From contig JAQGDQ010000063.1 in NCBI GenBank assembly GCA_030141605.1, positions 496,001-560,000 of the forward strand: 64,000 nucleotides of DNA, in the 5' to 3' direction. The number at the start of each line of letters is the position of its first letter. Position 1 is the stretch's first letter. Source of the DNA: Tubiluchus corallicola. Its lineage: Eukaryota > Priapulida > Priapulimorpha > Priapulimorphida > Tubiluchidae. Of the stretch, positions 12,516-48,217 are shown piece by piece. The notes under the pieces are model-generated. The model searched no databases. It saw only the letters and a list, made by a program, of their open reading frames with translations, and had not been told where the DNA came from. The position numbers and the translations under genes were made by a program.

Positions 12516-12520
12516 TTAAA

Positions 12521-38790
<26,270 letters not shown>

Positions 38791-39296
38791 GCGTAGAACA
38801 AAGCCGAGACGCCGATTCAAAACTGTTATGCACAAATTTATAATACAACGAAAAACAAACATTCCGATATTAATAAATTGTTGCAAATTACTTGTAGTGT
38901 TGAGCTAAGTTATGTATGATTGATGATAATATTTTAACAAAAAAATGATAGAGTATCCAGCGAATTGTCAGCATTACCAAGTATTTGAAATGCAAGAATT
39001 CAGCAAACTTTTGTAATTATGGTATCAAAATTCTAATTACAATAGTGATGTTTGGACTTGCTCACTTCCGAGTTAGTGTTTTTGCAATTTTGTTTTTAAG
39101 CAATTGTGTCAAGTAAATAGCCAATTTAATTTCATACAAGGCAAGAGTCGGTATAACCAAGTATCTACATGTACTCCATTACGCCTGTGTTAGTTGGTAG
39201 CATTGAAATGGTTTTGATAATTTGTGCAATATTGATTTCCTGTATTTATATGTAGCTAATTATTGCTTGCATGTGAATGTGCAAATGTCCATCATT

Positions 39297-39302
39297 AATA
39301 AA
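39297..39302 (+). terminator. EXOC2: EXOC2 polyadenylation signal candidate
   Basis: AATAAA about 510 nt after the EXOC2 stop codon, in an AT-rich 3'UTR. It is the first canonical hexamer I noted after the stop. A cleavage site shortly downstream would leave about 550 bp to the convergent RPS15 3' end. Confidence 0.6.
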
Positions 39303-39876
39303 ATTTATTACCAAGCAAACGGCTATTCTTTTTTCTTTTGCTCTTAAGTAGAAAATTTCTCTTATACATTACTATTTTATAATGTAGCTGACAGCATTAC
39401 AGACCACATTGAAGTAAGCAAATTTTGCAACTTTTTGAAGATGAAAGAGAATAAATTCACTTGTGAGAATGTTTAGCTTCTAGTTGAGGTGCCCCAAGTG
39501 TTACTAGATTCACCAGTGGTTGTTTGGAATTATACACGTGTTTAATATAATTTTAATAGTTCTTTTGTAATTATTAGGAACAAACTGTTGACTTCCGGGC
39601 ACTGTTATTCTGACTTCAATATGTAATACACTGCACATTTACAAATGTATACATTTTGAGAGATTAACATGCAGACTTATCACTTACAGTGACTGTTATA
39701 GATGCACAATGCTTAAACATGTTTTAAAAGTATGTTCTGAAATTCAGTATCTAATATTTGCCCAAAAAAAGAGTTGGCAGGTGTGGCAGATGGTTAATAT
39801 TTGCTAGAAGTTTGTCTTTATAAGCTTGATAATATTTGGAAAATTAATACAGCAATTTTTTTTAGTTGAAGATGGT

Positions 39877-39882
39877 TTTATT
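39877..39882 (-). terminator. RPS15: RPS15 polyadenylation signal candidate
   Basis: AATAAA on the minus strand, 36 nt past the RPS15 stop. A second AATAAA overlaps the stop codon itself (about 39917-39922). Confidence 0.65.
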
Positions 39883-39917
39883 CCCAACTAAAACCAGATG
39901 TTGATAACATTGCATTT

Positions 39918-40358
39918 TTATTTAAGTGGTATGAACCGTGACGAATGAGTCGCACCAATGCCTGGTCTGCCATGCTTTACAGGTTTATAAGTGATGCTAA
40001 ACTCTCCCAGATAATGTCCAATCATCTCTGGTTTGATTTCAACAGTGTTGAAGACTTTTCCCTGATAAACTCCCACCATACTACCAACCATTTCAGGTAC
40101 AACGATCATGTCTCTCAGATGCGTTTTAACTACTTCAGGTTTTTCAAGTGGCGGTGCCTCTTTCTTTGCCTTTCGCAGCTTTTTTATTAAGGCTAAAGGC
40201 TTCCGCTTCAGACCACGAGAAAATCTACGGCGAGCACGAGCATGAAACAGTTCCATTAACTGTTCACTAGACATGTCCAAAAGTTGATCTAAATCGACCC
40301 CTCTGTATGTGTACTTCCGGAATGTTCGTTTCTTTTTAGTTGGATCAGCTTCAGCCAT
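39918..40358 (-). CDS. RPS15: RPS15, 40S ribosomal protein S15 (uS19)
   Basis: A small-subunit ribosomal protein at the subunit head, with a C-terminal tail that reaches towards the decoding site. The 146-residue frame is complete and near-identical to animal uS19 (human 145 aa): [54 protein letters not shown], and the invariant C-terminus [30 protein letters not shown]. The coding region has no intron, whereas the human gene has several. Just upstream of the ATG the minus strand reads TTTTTTACCTTTTAAG, then ten exon bases, then ATG, so a 5'UTR intron is likely and argues against a processed pseudogene. AATAAA overlaps the stop and recurs 36 nt downstream. No A-tail or target duplication was seen. 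It is convergent with EXOC2. Confidence 0.95.
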   Translation of the reverse strand: MAEADPTKKKRTFRKYTYRGVDLDQLLDMSSEQLMELFHARARRRFSRGLKRKPLALIKKLRKAKKEAPPLEKPEVVKTHLRDMIVVPEMVGSMVGVYQGKVFNTVEIKPEMIGHYLGEFSITYKPVKHGRPGIGATHSSRFIPLK

Positions 40359-40367
40359 TTTGAGCAG

Positions 40368-40390
40368 CCTTAAAAGGTAAAAAACGTTCT
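40368..40390 (-). promoter_or_regulatory. RPS15: 3' splice site of an RPS15 5'UTR intron
   Basis: Minus-strand pyrimidine tract ending in CCTTTTAAG, with the AG at 40370-40369 and the exon starting at 40368, ten bases before the ATG. Ribosomal protein genes often carry an intron at or before the start codon. Inference from sequence only. Confidence 0.55.
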
Positions 40391-42148
40391 AAAAATAATG
40401 ATAATAAAAAGTAAAAATTTATTAGTCACAAGCATTGTGCTGTATGTGTATGGGGAGGGGGGGGGGGTAAATGATATGGGTTACCACGACAAGTTTGAGG
40501 TTCTTTTGATATCAAATGCTAGTATGAAATTCCTACTGACTGTGCAACTATTACATTAATCATTAAATGTGCATCTGCTATGATGCTGCACATTATTAAT
40601 TAAAATGCTTGTTAGCCTCATTTTTAGGTGGCAAAGCTTTATTCGAAAGTTAATAAAATATAACTAAATTGAATGCCAGTAATATTTGCAACTTTATATA
40701 GTGATTATGTTTGTAATCACCTATCAAATTTGGTGCCACGAGTTATCAAATGCTGCATGTGGAACAAACTGCAACACCATCAAAATACACTAATTTAATC
40801 TATTAGTGTAAAGTAAAGTAATAAACATAAAAATGGATAACAAAAACAAAAATTCGCATGATTGTGTATAAATAATAACTATTACAGTTGCAATTTTATT
40901 TAATTTTCCTTAATTTTGTCTGTGGCCTACAGCAGATTTTTGTTTGATTTACTCTAGTTTCAGCTCGCTTTGGTTCAGGAATATCGACTGAAGGACACGA
41001 ATTACACTGGATACTGTTCAGAAATGAATTAATTATGGATTCTGCTTATTGGTAGCAACAAGTGACTATTAAAACATACACAATGTTTACAGACAATATG
41101 TAAGATAGTACATTGGTGATCATAAAGACTGGTACAACAAAAAACAAAAAAAGTAACAAAAGCTAAAATGGCATGATGGTGGTAAATGGTTACTATATTG
41201 CAATTTAGCTATTTAGTTTATATTAAAATTAGCTAAAGGAAATGACACTAGTGACAATGTTTTTTGCTTTGCTTCTTAGGCCTAAGACTGCTTGCCAAGT
41301 GATAGAGGTGTTGGTTGTCACCACAAATGTGGCAAGACTGAATGAATTCAGAACGAAACTCAAGTACGATTGCATTTAACACTTGACAGACTAAATGAAT
41401 TCAAATCTAAAAGCATGTACATTACCATGTCTATCACTTGATTATGTCTGGTCCAGTGCTGTTTACTCATATCTGACTGAACTTTTTACTCTGATTTTCA
41501 CATTTTACTTCCTATCTCGGGCTCTTAAACAATCCCAGCTTTTTTAACCATATCAAGATCTGAGCCCTTACCCCACACGTCTACCAAAAATTAGACAGAC
41601 CAATGTTGAAACATTTTATTCACTTCACAATGGTGTTATACAAAAAGTTAAAATTGTACGTGACTTAGGAATTTATACACCTGATTCACTCATGTTTAAT
41701 GAACATATTTCACTGGGATACAATTGATCTGGTTAACATCTTCAATACTACAAATGGTCACATTTCAGTCTGGATTCAATGTCATGACAAAAAGTTGTCT
41801 GCATGTATGTAACAAAGTGAATGTGGGCAGAGTAGCAGGCTGCAGCAAGGCTGTTAACGCACAAAAGTGAAAAATTAATTACCTCACACCTACAGAGGCT
41901 ATACTGACATGCAAATTTGCCAGGTTAGCTAAATTTCCAATATGGGCAGCACTAACGGCATTGGAGACATTCACATTTGCTGCACACCTCCTCTCTATAT
42001 AGGCTAATGAAGTGTTGCCTCTTCCACAAATGCTTAGTAAATGTTTTAAATCATTCATCATTTCTTTGTACCATACTTCAGTTCACATTGTAATCATGAA
42101 ATATTACTAACACTCATTAAGACATCACTATTTTTAACTATCACTAGT
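40391..42148. other. Putative RPS15 5'UTR intron / intergenic DNA
   Basis: Contains a G-rich run at 40451-40468 and otherwise AT-rich DNA. At about 41640-41735 a + frame encodes VIQKVKIVRDLGIYTPDSLM followed by FNEHI, which resembles the DLGv..dssLxFxxHI block after the LINE RT domain, so a small decayed LINE remnant is possible. No gene was recognised. Confidence 0.4.
41600..41740 (+). mobile_element. Possible LINE remnant (post-RT DLG..FxxHI block)
   Basis: A single open stretch with KIVRDLGIY..SLMFNEHI. The motif is common just C-terminal of the palm in CR1/Jockey-type LINEs. Flanking frames are broken. Only this block supports the call. Confidence 0.4.
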
Positions 42149-43404
42149 GTAGGGCGCGGAGTAAGCAACTAGCCGAAGTAGGACACTTCTGCTAAAGTGC
42201 ATGTGCGAAATTTGTGGAAAACAGTGTCATACACGGGCAGCCCAAGTAGAGCGCTGGCGATTTCTGCAGAGAATCGAGAATTATGACATAATGAAACATA
42301 AAACTAAATTTGTTTTAGAAAAAAGTAACTTTATAATAATGATGGATAATCCTTGAGCATGCGAAGTATCCAATGCTTTATAGGAAGGTAGGATGATTTT
42401 TCATTTTATAAATAGTATACATTTTAACACAATTAATACTGCAAAAGTGTTTCTGATAAACAAATAATTGATTCAAATCTTAATTAACGGCGGGCGAGCC
42501 CAACTATTGCTGACATCACAAACAAACATAATTTTCAACAGCAAAATATTCTAGAAGCGTGTCGCACATGTTTGCGAAAGCGAAAATTGAAGTACAATGC
42601 TACTGTAAGATATTCAGTGTGTTGTATTAAAACTAGGCATGTTTTAAGATAAAAATTCAAATTTTAAATTTACCACATTCGTCAAACTAACACATCTGAA
42701 CTGAGAGGTATAACACCTGTTTTTGTGTAATGCATTTCCGAAATGCAGGCGCTGGTGCCCGTCTAACTAGCAAATGGCGAAATGCACGTAACAGCGAAGA
42801 ACTGCCGTCACGAATGTGAAAATCGTGTTATGTGGTAATAATTCTTTCACGTAAGTCATTTCTGAAAAAGTAGTATATTCCCTTTCAATATTTTAAAGAG
42901 TAGATTGTTTTGACCTACAATTTAACACTGGATCCGGTTTAGCTCTAAAGAGAGAAACTATGTAACATAGTTTGCCAGCCCGTTTAATTAATAGAAAACA
43001 ATTATTTGTCCAAGAGGTAGTGAAACGGATCACCTGTCTGTGAAGTGAGAGAAAATAAAAAATTATATACCTTAAGCAAATGTTGGAATCGCCTAAAAGT
43101 GGGTTTACTTTACTTCAAAAAGATTAATATCGAAGCCAAATTTAATAATGGTGTTCCACTAGCTCAGAATAAGATTCTCTTATTTTATCCGATGTCTAAT
43201 AAATTATTCAACGTGTATTAACATTTTCAATTATTATTATTAAATAAACAAGGACAATGGTCGCTGCCAGGACGGCTAACGACTCAATTCCTGACTTGTC
43301 TCTAATGTCCTACTTGGGCAGCCCATGTACGACGTGTCCTAGTTGTGCTGGCCCATGTGTGCCAATTGTCCTACTTCAGCTAGTATACTACTCCGCTCCC
43401 AACA
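42149..43404. mobile_element. Larger copy of TIR family A (about 1.26 kb)
   Basis: The left end TAGGGCGCGGAGTAAGCAAC and the reverse complement of the right end TTGGGAGCGGAGTAGTATAC are related to the ends of the 8059-8742 copy (shared CGGAGTA..ACTAGC.GAAGTA). The middle, about 42310-42960, is missing from that copy but is present alone at 27110-27575 and 62150-62575. No transposase frame. If RPS15 has its first exon near 43850, this element lies inside that intron. Confidence 0.65.
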
Positions 43405-43669
43405 ATTAGTATAAGATACATGTTATTAATATTTAAATACTTTTTACCACTAATTTTAAAATCTTGTAATTTTCTTTTGATGTAAACATAATAATTTAAC
43501 GGAATTAATCGAAAAAGTCGGCACGAAGTGAGACAGTATGTACTGTACAGTGTGTAACATAAACTATTCTCATAAAGCCCAATAACCATGCCAAGTTTCA
43601 TCAAAATCCGAGATGGTCGGGTTTAGATGATCAAAAATTTTGGGTGAATTGACATGGAATGACCCTACA

Positions 43670-43678
43670 CGGGAAATC
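43670..43678. repeat. Left 9-bp target duplication
   Basis: CGGGAAATC directly before the left TIR of the 735-bp element. An identical copy directly follows the right TIR at 44414-44422. Confidence 0.85.
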
Positions 43679-43841
43679 GGCGCTATTACACTTTCGCACC
43701 GCCTAGCTTTTCCTGGCCTATTGGTTCTTTTCACGCCTGCAGGCCAGAAAGCAGACCAATAGACGTAATATACACCATATTCCCATAATATTATTGCTTC
43801 TTACGCATTATAAGTCCAGATTAAAATCATGCATTACTTAC

Positions 43842-43862
43842 CTACAGCCGCCATTAAAAGCT
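43842..43862 (-). promoter_or_regulatory. Minus-strand initiator-like site and splice donor (possible RPS15 first exon)
   Basis: Minus strand reads CAGCTTTTAATGGCGGCTGTAG then GTAAGT (donor at 43841-43836). A pyrimidine stretch after C, a YY1-type AATGGCGGC and a perfect donor resemble a short TOP-type 5'UTR exon of a ribosomal protein gene. Linking it to RPS15, 3.5 kb away, is inference. Confidence 0.35.
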
Positions 43863-44187
43863 GCACGTGAATAACCGTGTTTACATCACTGATGCGCAAT
43901 CGCTCTCGCGCAGTGACGTATATGGCCCTTAACCTGTATTTTTAGTTTCTTCGCATAATTTATGATTATTAGGGTTGCAGCCACGCGAGTTTGTATCGTA
44001 TCGCGGGAAATTATTTTAGACCACTGCAGTTATTTATCATTAATTTTATTTATTACTGTAGTATTATTACTATTAGATTATAAAAAAGTAAAGGTTTTTT
44101 CTTTATTTCGTAAATGCGGTGAAGATGAAAGTGTGTCACGTGCCTTTTAAGCTAGGCCCTGATAATGCATAAACTAGTACGAAATTT

Positions 44188-44222
44188 GTCACGTGACTAC
44201 ACACACAAACAAGATGGCGATA
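44188..44222 (+). promoter_or_regulatory. E-box palindrome and YY1-type motif, + strand
   Basis: GTCACGTGAC at 44188-44197 followed by AAGATGGCGA at 44211-44220. Together with the minus-strand site at 43850 this looks like a divergent promoter spanning about 350 bp, wholly inside the 735-bp element. Confidence 0.35.
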
Positions 44223-44413
44223 CGCCCTGTATAGGCGTAGAACTGTGAATACAGCGTAATTATTGGTAATTATACCTAAATATATTATTAAATTACAATT
44301 AGATTAGCGGAAACATTCACTGATGACGTAAGAATAATAGAATGATGACTTACGAGCCTAAAAACGAGTAATAACCTATAAAAAGCTAGGCGGTGCGAAA
44401 GTGTAATAGCGCC

Positions 44414-44422
44414 CGGGAAATC
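44414..44422. repeat. Right 9-bp target duplication
   Basis: CGGGAAATC, identical to 43670-43678. Confidence 0.85.
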
Positions 44423-44713
44423 CAGTAAGCGCGAACATCAGACGTAGTATAATGTCTAGGCGCTGATATAGTTTATAAAAAGCTCATATTTACTACAGTT
44501 TAATAACTAGATTTACTAACAATGTTAAAAAGCTGCACGAAAAATTACCACACAACAAGCACGATTTAGCTCTCAGAGGAAAAAGAAAGTTACATGAAGT
44601 TGCGTTTTCCGTGCCTACATCGCGTCTTTTCGAGCTGCTTTATTTCCAATTTAGATTTTTGCTTTTAGTTTCTGTCCACGGGCCACTCACACAATCTCGG
44701 GTTTCTGATCATA

Positions 44714-44941
44714 ATGGAATTAGGGATGAGCGTTCTCTACCAGAAATCGGAATCATTAGTGAGCGCAAATAATGTAAATAGTTCCAGACATAAACTTGAT
44801 ACAACTCAGTGTGAGCAACCTCCTATTTTAATACCAGTCGGTATAAATATTAGGAGAGTAAACCAACGAACAACTGGACAACGATGTGCTTTGGCTAGCT
44901 ACTCAGTGGATGAGGGAAATCAGGGTTTACTCATCACGAAG
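44714..44941 (+). CDS. Possible first coding exon of an unidentified gene
   Basis: An ATG at 44714 opens 76 codons (MELGMSVLYQKSES... ...CALASYSVDEGNQGLLITK) that end exactly at a strong donor, AAG|GTGAGT at 44942, in phase 0. A plausible 5'UTR acceptor (GCTTTTAG) ends at 44668. Codon usage looks ordinary and the sequence is not low-complexity. I do not recognise the protein. The divergent promoter-like block at 44.2 kb would suit it. Reading past the donor enters an ATTCGAAT-rich stretch, which supports the exon end. Confidence 0.4.
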
Positions 44942-44956
44942 GTGAGTTATGAAGGT

Positions 44957-45032
44957 GAGAATTCGAATCGAATTTGTAACTTTCGAATTCGAATCAAACC
45001 GAATTTAAGTATTTCAAATTCGAATTTACTTT
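44957..45032. repeat. Cluster of ATTCGAAT palindromes
   Basis: GAATTCGAATC, TTTCGAATTCGAATC and AATTCGAATTT occur within 75 bp, each centred on the self-complementary TTCGAA. Confidence 0.6.
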
Positions 45033-45079
45033 GAAAGATTTCCGAACCCTCAGTAAAAAGCATGTATGTATCAGTTTTT

Positions 45080-45870
45080 GATATGAATATGATATGAACG
45101 GGTAAAGAAGCAGTTGAAGTGTTCAAACGGCGCTGCTGGGCAAAGTAATTGTTAAACTCATTGCACTTGGAATTAGCATAATTTAATGGGAGGAATAAAA
45201 TAGTCACACATATTTTTGTAAAAACTTTTGGTAATTTCCCACCAGACTTTAGGGCATGTATCAGGGTTCAATAGCTTTTCATTCAGGTTGTCTGAATAGG
45301 CACGTTCGACTTTTTTAACAGCATTATTGTACTTACTTCTAATAGTAGTGTAGGGTTGCCACGAAGCGTTCGTCCTGTTTAATTTATAATTTTTGTGGGC
45401 CTTTTCTTTTTGTACTCTAAGCTTTCAAACATGACTATTCATCCAAGGCTTATCGTGTAAGTGTATTGTTACAATTTGATTAGGCATACAAGAATCAATC
45501 ATTTTCACTAGATTGTCAACAAATAATTGAAAAACAACATCAACAGATTCATTTGAAAACACAGCCTCCCAATTTGCAGCAGAGATTTGTTGACTTAATG
45601 CTGACCAATCCACCAAGTTATAATTATATACGTTTCTTTTGAAAGTATCACACACTGGAATTTTGACACAAGTTATCCCAAAAATGGAGTATGAGCGTAT
45701 GCAAAGTTTGTGGAAGCACACCATAGTTAGTAAATAAACTAGGTGACTTTGTGATCGGTAATTAACTGGAACAATTGATTTTGTACAACGAAATTATTTA
45801 ACTTAGGGCCCTTTGGATTTTCATTTAGCTCTGACTGGCTATTTTCATATTTAAATACACCCTGTTTTAT
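45080..45870 (-). mobile_element. LINE fragment covering the end of the endonuclease and the linker to RT
   Basis: On the minus strand, from 45870 down: LITDHK (endonuclease histidine motif, near 45760), then a 99-codon frame (45724-45425) with NLVDWSALSQQISAANWEAV and HLHDKPWMNSHV. After a stop come KEKAHKNYKLNRTNASW, YSDNLNEKLL, CPKVWWEITKSFYKNM and NEFNNYFAQ. This order is that of the EN-RT linker in Jockey/CR1/L2-type LINEs. It differs in sequence from copies A and B, so it is a separate lineage. Confidence 0.7.
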
Positions 45871-47455
45871 AATAAATTATTATTATTTACAGCAATGCAT
45901 TTTTATGAATCGGGGATACATGCTTTTCTACGAAATCAGAGCGATATCAGTACTAGGATAGTTGATCAAATTGGAAGTGGCGTAGTCGTACGAGAAACCC
46001 ACAATCTTCTTATCCAATAGAATAGAAGTTTACAACGATTCCGCCAGGCACAAATGGCCTGTTACAAGTTACTTTGGTTAAATTAATGCGTGATTGTACC
46101 AACATGGCGGGTGGGTATTTATGAAAAGCAAATTTTATGTTTTGATTGGGCGTTTACTTTTAGTCTATTTTGTTACCTTTACTGCATTGCAAGCCATATC
46201 ATATGTGTTTTAAGTTTGTTTCGATAATTTGCTTTTACTTTGTTCATGTTATATTCCATTTCTTTATCTGTCACACAAAGAGATGTGCTGATTGCGATTT
46301 GCTGATTCGAAACACGCGAACTTTTTGCTGATTAATTGTGTTCCTACCTTTTGCTGAGTTGCGGACCTGTATGTTTTAATGATAATAGAAATGCCGTATT
46401 CATGTGCTTTTATGATACGGTTAAGTTGATTTTAAATTTATATATATAGATTCTCTACTTGATTAAGATTCTAGTAGATTCTCTACTTGATGAAAATTAA
46501 TTAGTTCCGGACTGCTCTTTCCTCAAAAACTAGTCTCCAGTACATTGGGGCATGTCAGCAGAAACAGTTCAATTTCAATTCAGTCTTATTTCCACAAATA
46601 CATACATTGTAGTGTTGTACATTGGCAAAGCAATACACGTTAAATACTACCAAATCCGAAAAAAATTACAATAGGCTGTGTGTAAAGTTATATTCATATT
46701 TTCAGAGAAACAGGCTGTGGCCTATGCAAAAACGGGTTGACTATAAAGAGGCAACGTCGTGTTTATTATTCATTGATGAACTTAGATGTAAACAGATTAG
46801 CGAAACTAGTAGTAGTTGAGCAAGGAAAAAAAGCATAATTATAATCAGGCCACTTTATTTAGGTCTTTTGACCTAAATAGCTTATTTAGGTTGTTTTTCA
46901 GATTTTATTTAGGTCATTTTAGGTTTTTGTTAAATTCTGTCATTCATTACATTACTCTCGATATTTCCCACGTTCTTGGTAAAATTGCTTGCTTAACACT
47001 AAATGGTAGCCAGCAGCCAATAATCACTTATTTCCAAGAAAGTAATAATGATGATTAAAGTCATTGAACATTAAAAACATTCAGAAACACGTGGTACAAA
47101 ATTTAAAAAATAAGGAAAATAAAGTATTTTTATTAGGTCAAGTTTACTGGTATAAAACTAAAACTGTATATTACTATAAACTTGTAATGATGATTCTTCC
47201 TTCTGTTCATCTTAAATTATTTTATGTTGTTTTTTAATGGTATTGTGAAAGGTTTTACACAGAGGGGCCAAGGTTGTAGAAGTGCCCCTTATCTCTCCTC
47301 CAATTATCCTTGGGATCTGGGGGCACTTTTCTGTATTTAAGTCATTTTAGAGACTTAAAATGAGATCTAAATTTGGGTGTGGTGCTTTTTCAAGTGTCAA
47401 AAGCTGCTCAAATTTGATGTATAATATGCATGTTTTTAATAAAGTTCTTTACATA
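45871..47455. other. Intergenic DNA, no gene recognised
   Basis: Contains an AACATGGCGGG motif at about 46102, a 22-bp hairpin at 46857-46878 (ATTTAGGTC, four T, GACCTAAAT) set among further TTTAGGT words up to 46925, and otherwise AT-rich DNA. ORFs at 46622-46819 and 46816-47058 match nothing I know. Confidence 0.45.
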
Positions 47456-47749
47456 CAGTAGTCGCCGCTTAATAGACTCACTTTGGGACCGACGTGTTTT
47501 GACCCTATTAACCAATGGGTGTAGTATTACTGCTATAGAAGTGAGTCATCAGTTTACTATGCACTGCAAAGGCTTTTAATCAATTTTTGAAACAAAGTAA
47601 TGCCTAAATTCCTTTGTGCAGTTAAAAATTAGAAAAAAAATATTTTAAAATATTGATTTATGTAAGTGAATTAACAATAAATTAAAAAGTATACTTTTCT
47701 AAATCGCACAAGTCTGTTTATTTGCAAAAATTACAAAAATTCCTTCAAA

Positions 47750-48217
47750 GTTGGCTGTTTCATTTTCTCGTGAAGAAGTTGGCTCACAAAGTTGGTGTAA
47801 TCATAAAAATATTGAAAATCTGTTGCTGTGTGATGCACATATTCTCGTTAAACATTTAGCGCTTGGCGTGCTTGAGCTGGAGTTGGTGTGTCCTTGTTTC
47901 CTTGCAAGTGGCCTCTTTAGGTTCTTCTTGACTCCTCCTTGCAATGGTGATGATTAGTGGTCATCGTTTATTTGCGACGTGGCCTGAATGGCCAAATCAA
48001 TTTTCACCCAGGTCTCAAACTCGCTGCTGCTCATACCAGGTGGAGCAGATGGTAACAGGTTTATCTCTTGCAACGTAGTGGGAATTGAATCACAAGTGAA
48101 TCAGGCATGACTAAAACAGTTCTGAATCATCTGCTCACTTACATTGCTCCATGACATAGCCAGTAAAGGTAAAACATTTAGGAGGCTAGTTTTTTTGGCC
48201 AAGTCATTTGCACTTAA
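47750..48217 (-). pseudogene. Tigger transposase remnant, C-terminal part
   Basis: The minus frame at 48217-48100 encodes SANDLAKKTSLLNVLPLL and AMSWSNVSEQMIQNCFSHA, matching the Tigger-family block before the C-terminus (VLDA..W..V...TI.NCF.KAGF). Weaker similarity to the 24-kb copy continues to about 47750. It is separated from the DDE part by the TTAA element. Confidence 0.75.
48214..48217. repeat. TTAA target site, left
   Basis: TTAA next to the left TIR of the inserted element, paired with TTAA at 50897-50900. Confidence 0.85.

Larger units (their letters stand above)
43679..44413. mobile_element. 735-bp non-autonomous TIR transposon with 9-bp TSD (Mutator-like?)
   Basis: Perfect 33-bp terminal inverted repeats (43679-43711 and 44381-44413, starting GGCGCTATTACAC) are flanked by a perfect 9-bp direct repeat. 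A 9-bp duplication with moderately long TIRs suggests the Mutator-like superfamily; Merlin is an alternative. No transposase is encoded. Identity of both repeats implies a recent insertion. The inside is unusually CpG-rich and promoter-like: two CCAAT boxes (about 43717-43722 and 43754-43758), CACGTG sites, the palindrome GTCACGTGAC (44188-44197), and ATGGCG motifs on both strands. Confidence 0.85.

Noticed and set aside
39945-40190. 81-codon + strand ORF
   Set aside because: Antisense shadow of RPS15.
41879-42061. 60-codon minus ORF with Asn/Ala repeats
   Set aside because: No recognisable domain and no splice sites. Likely chance.
45425-45724. Host gene of 99 codons
   Set aside because: Reads as the EN-RT linker of a LINE (KPWMNS, flanked by TDH and NLNEKL/WWEITKSFY).
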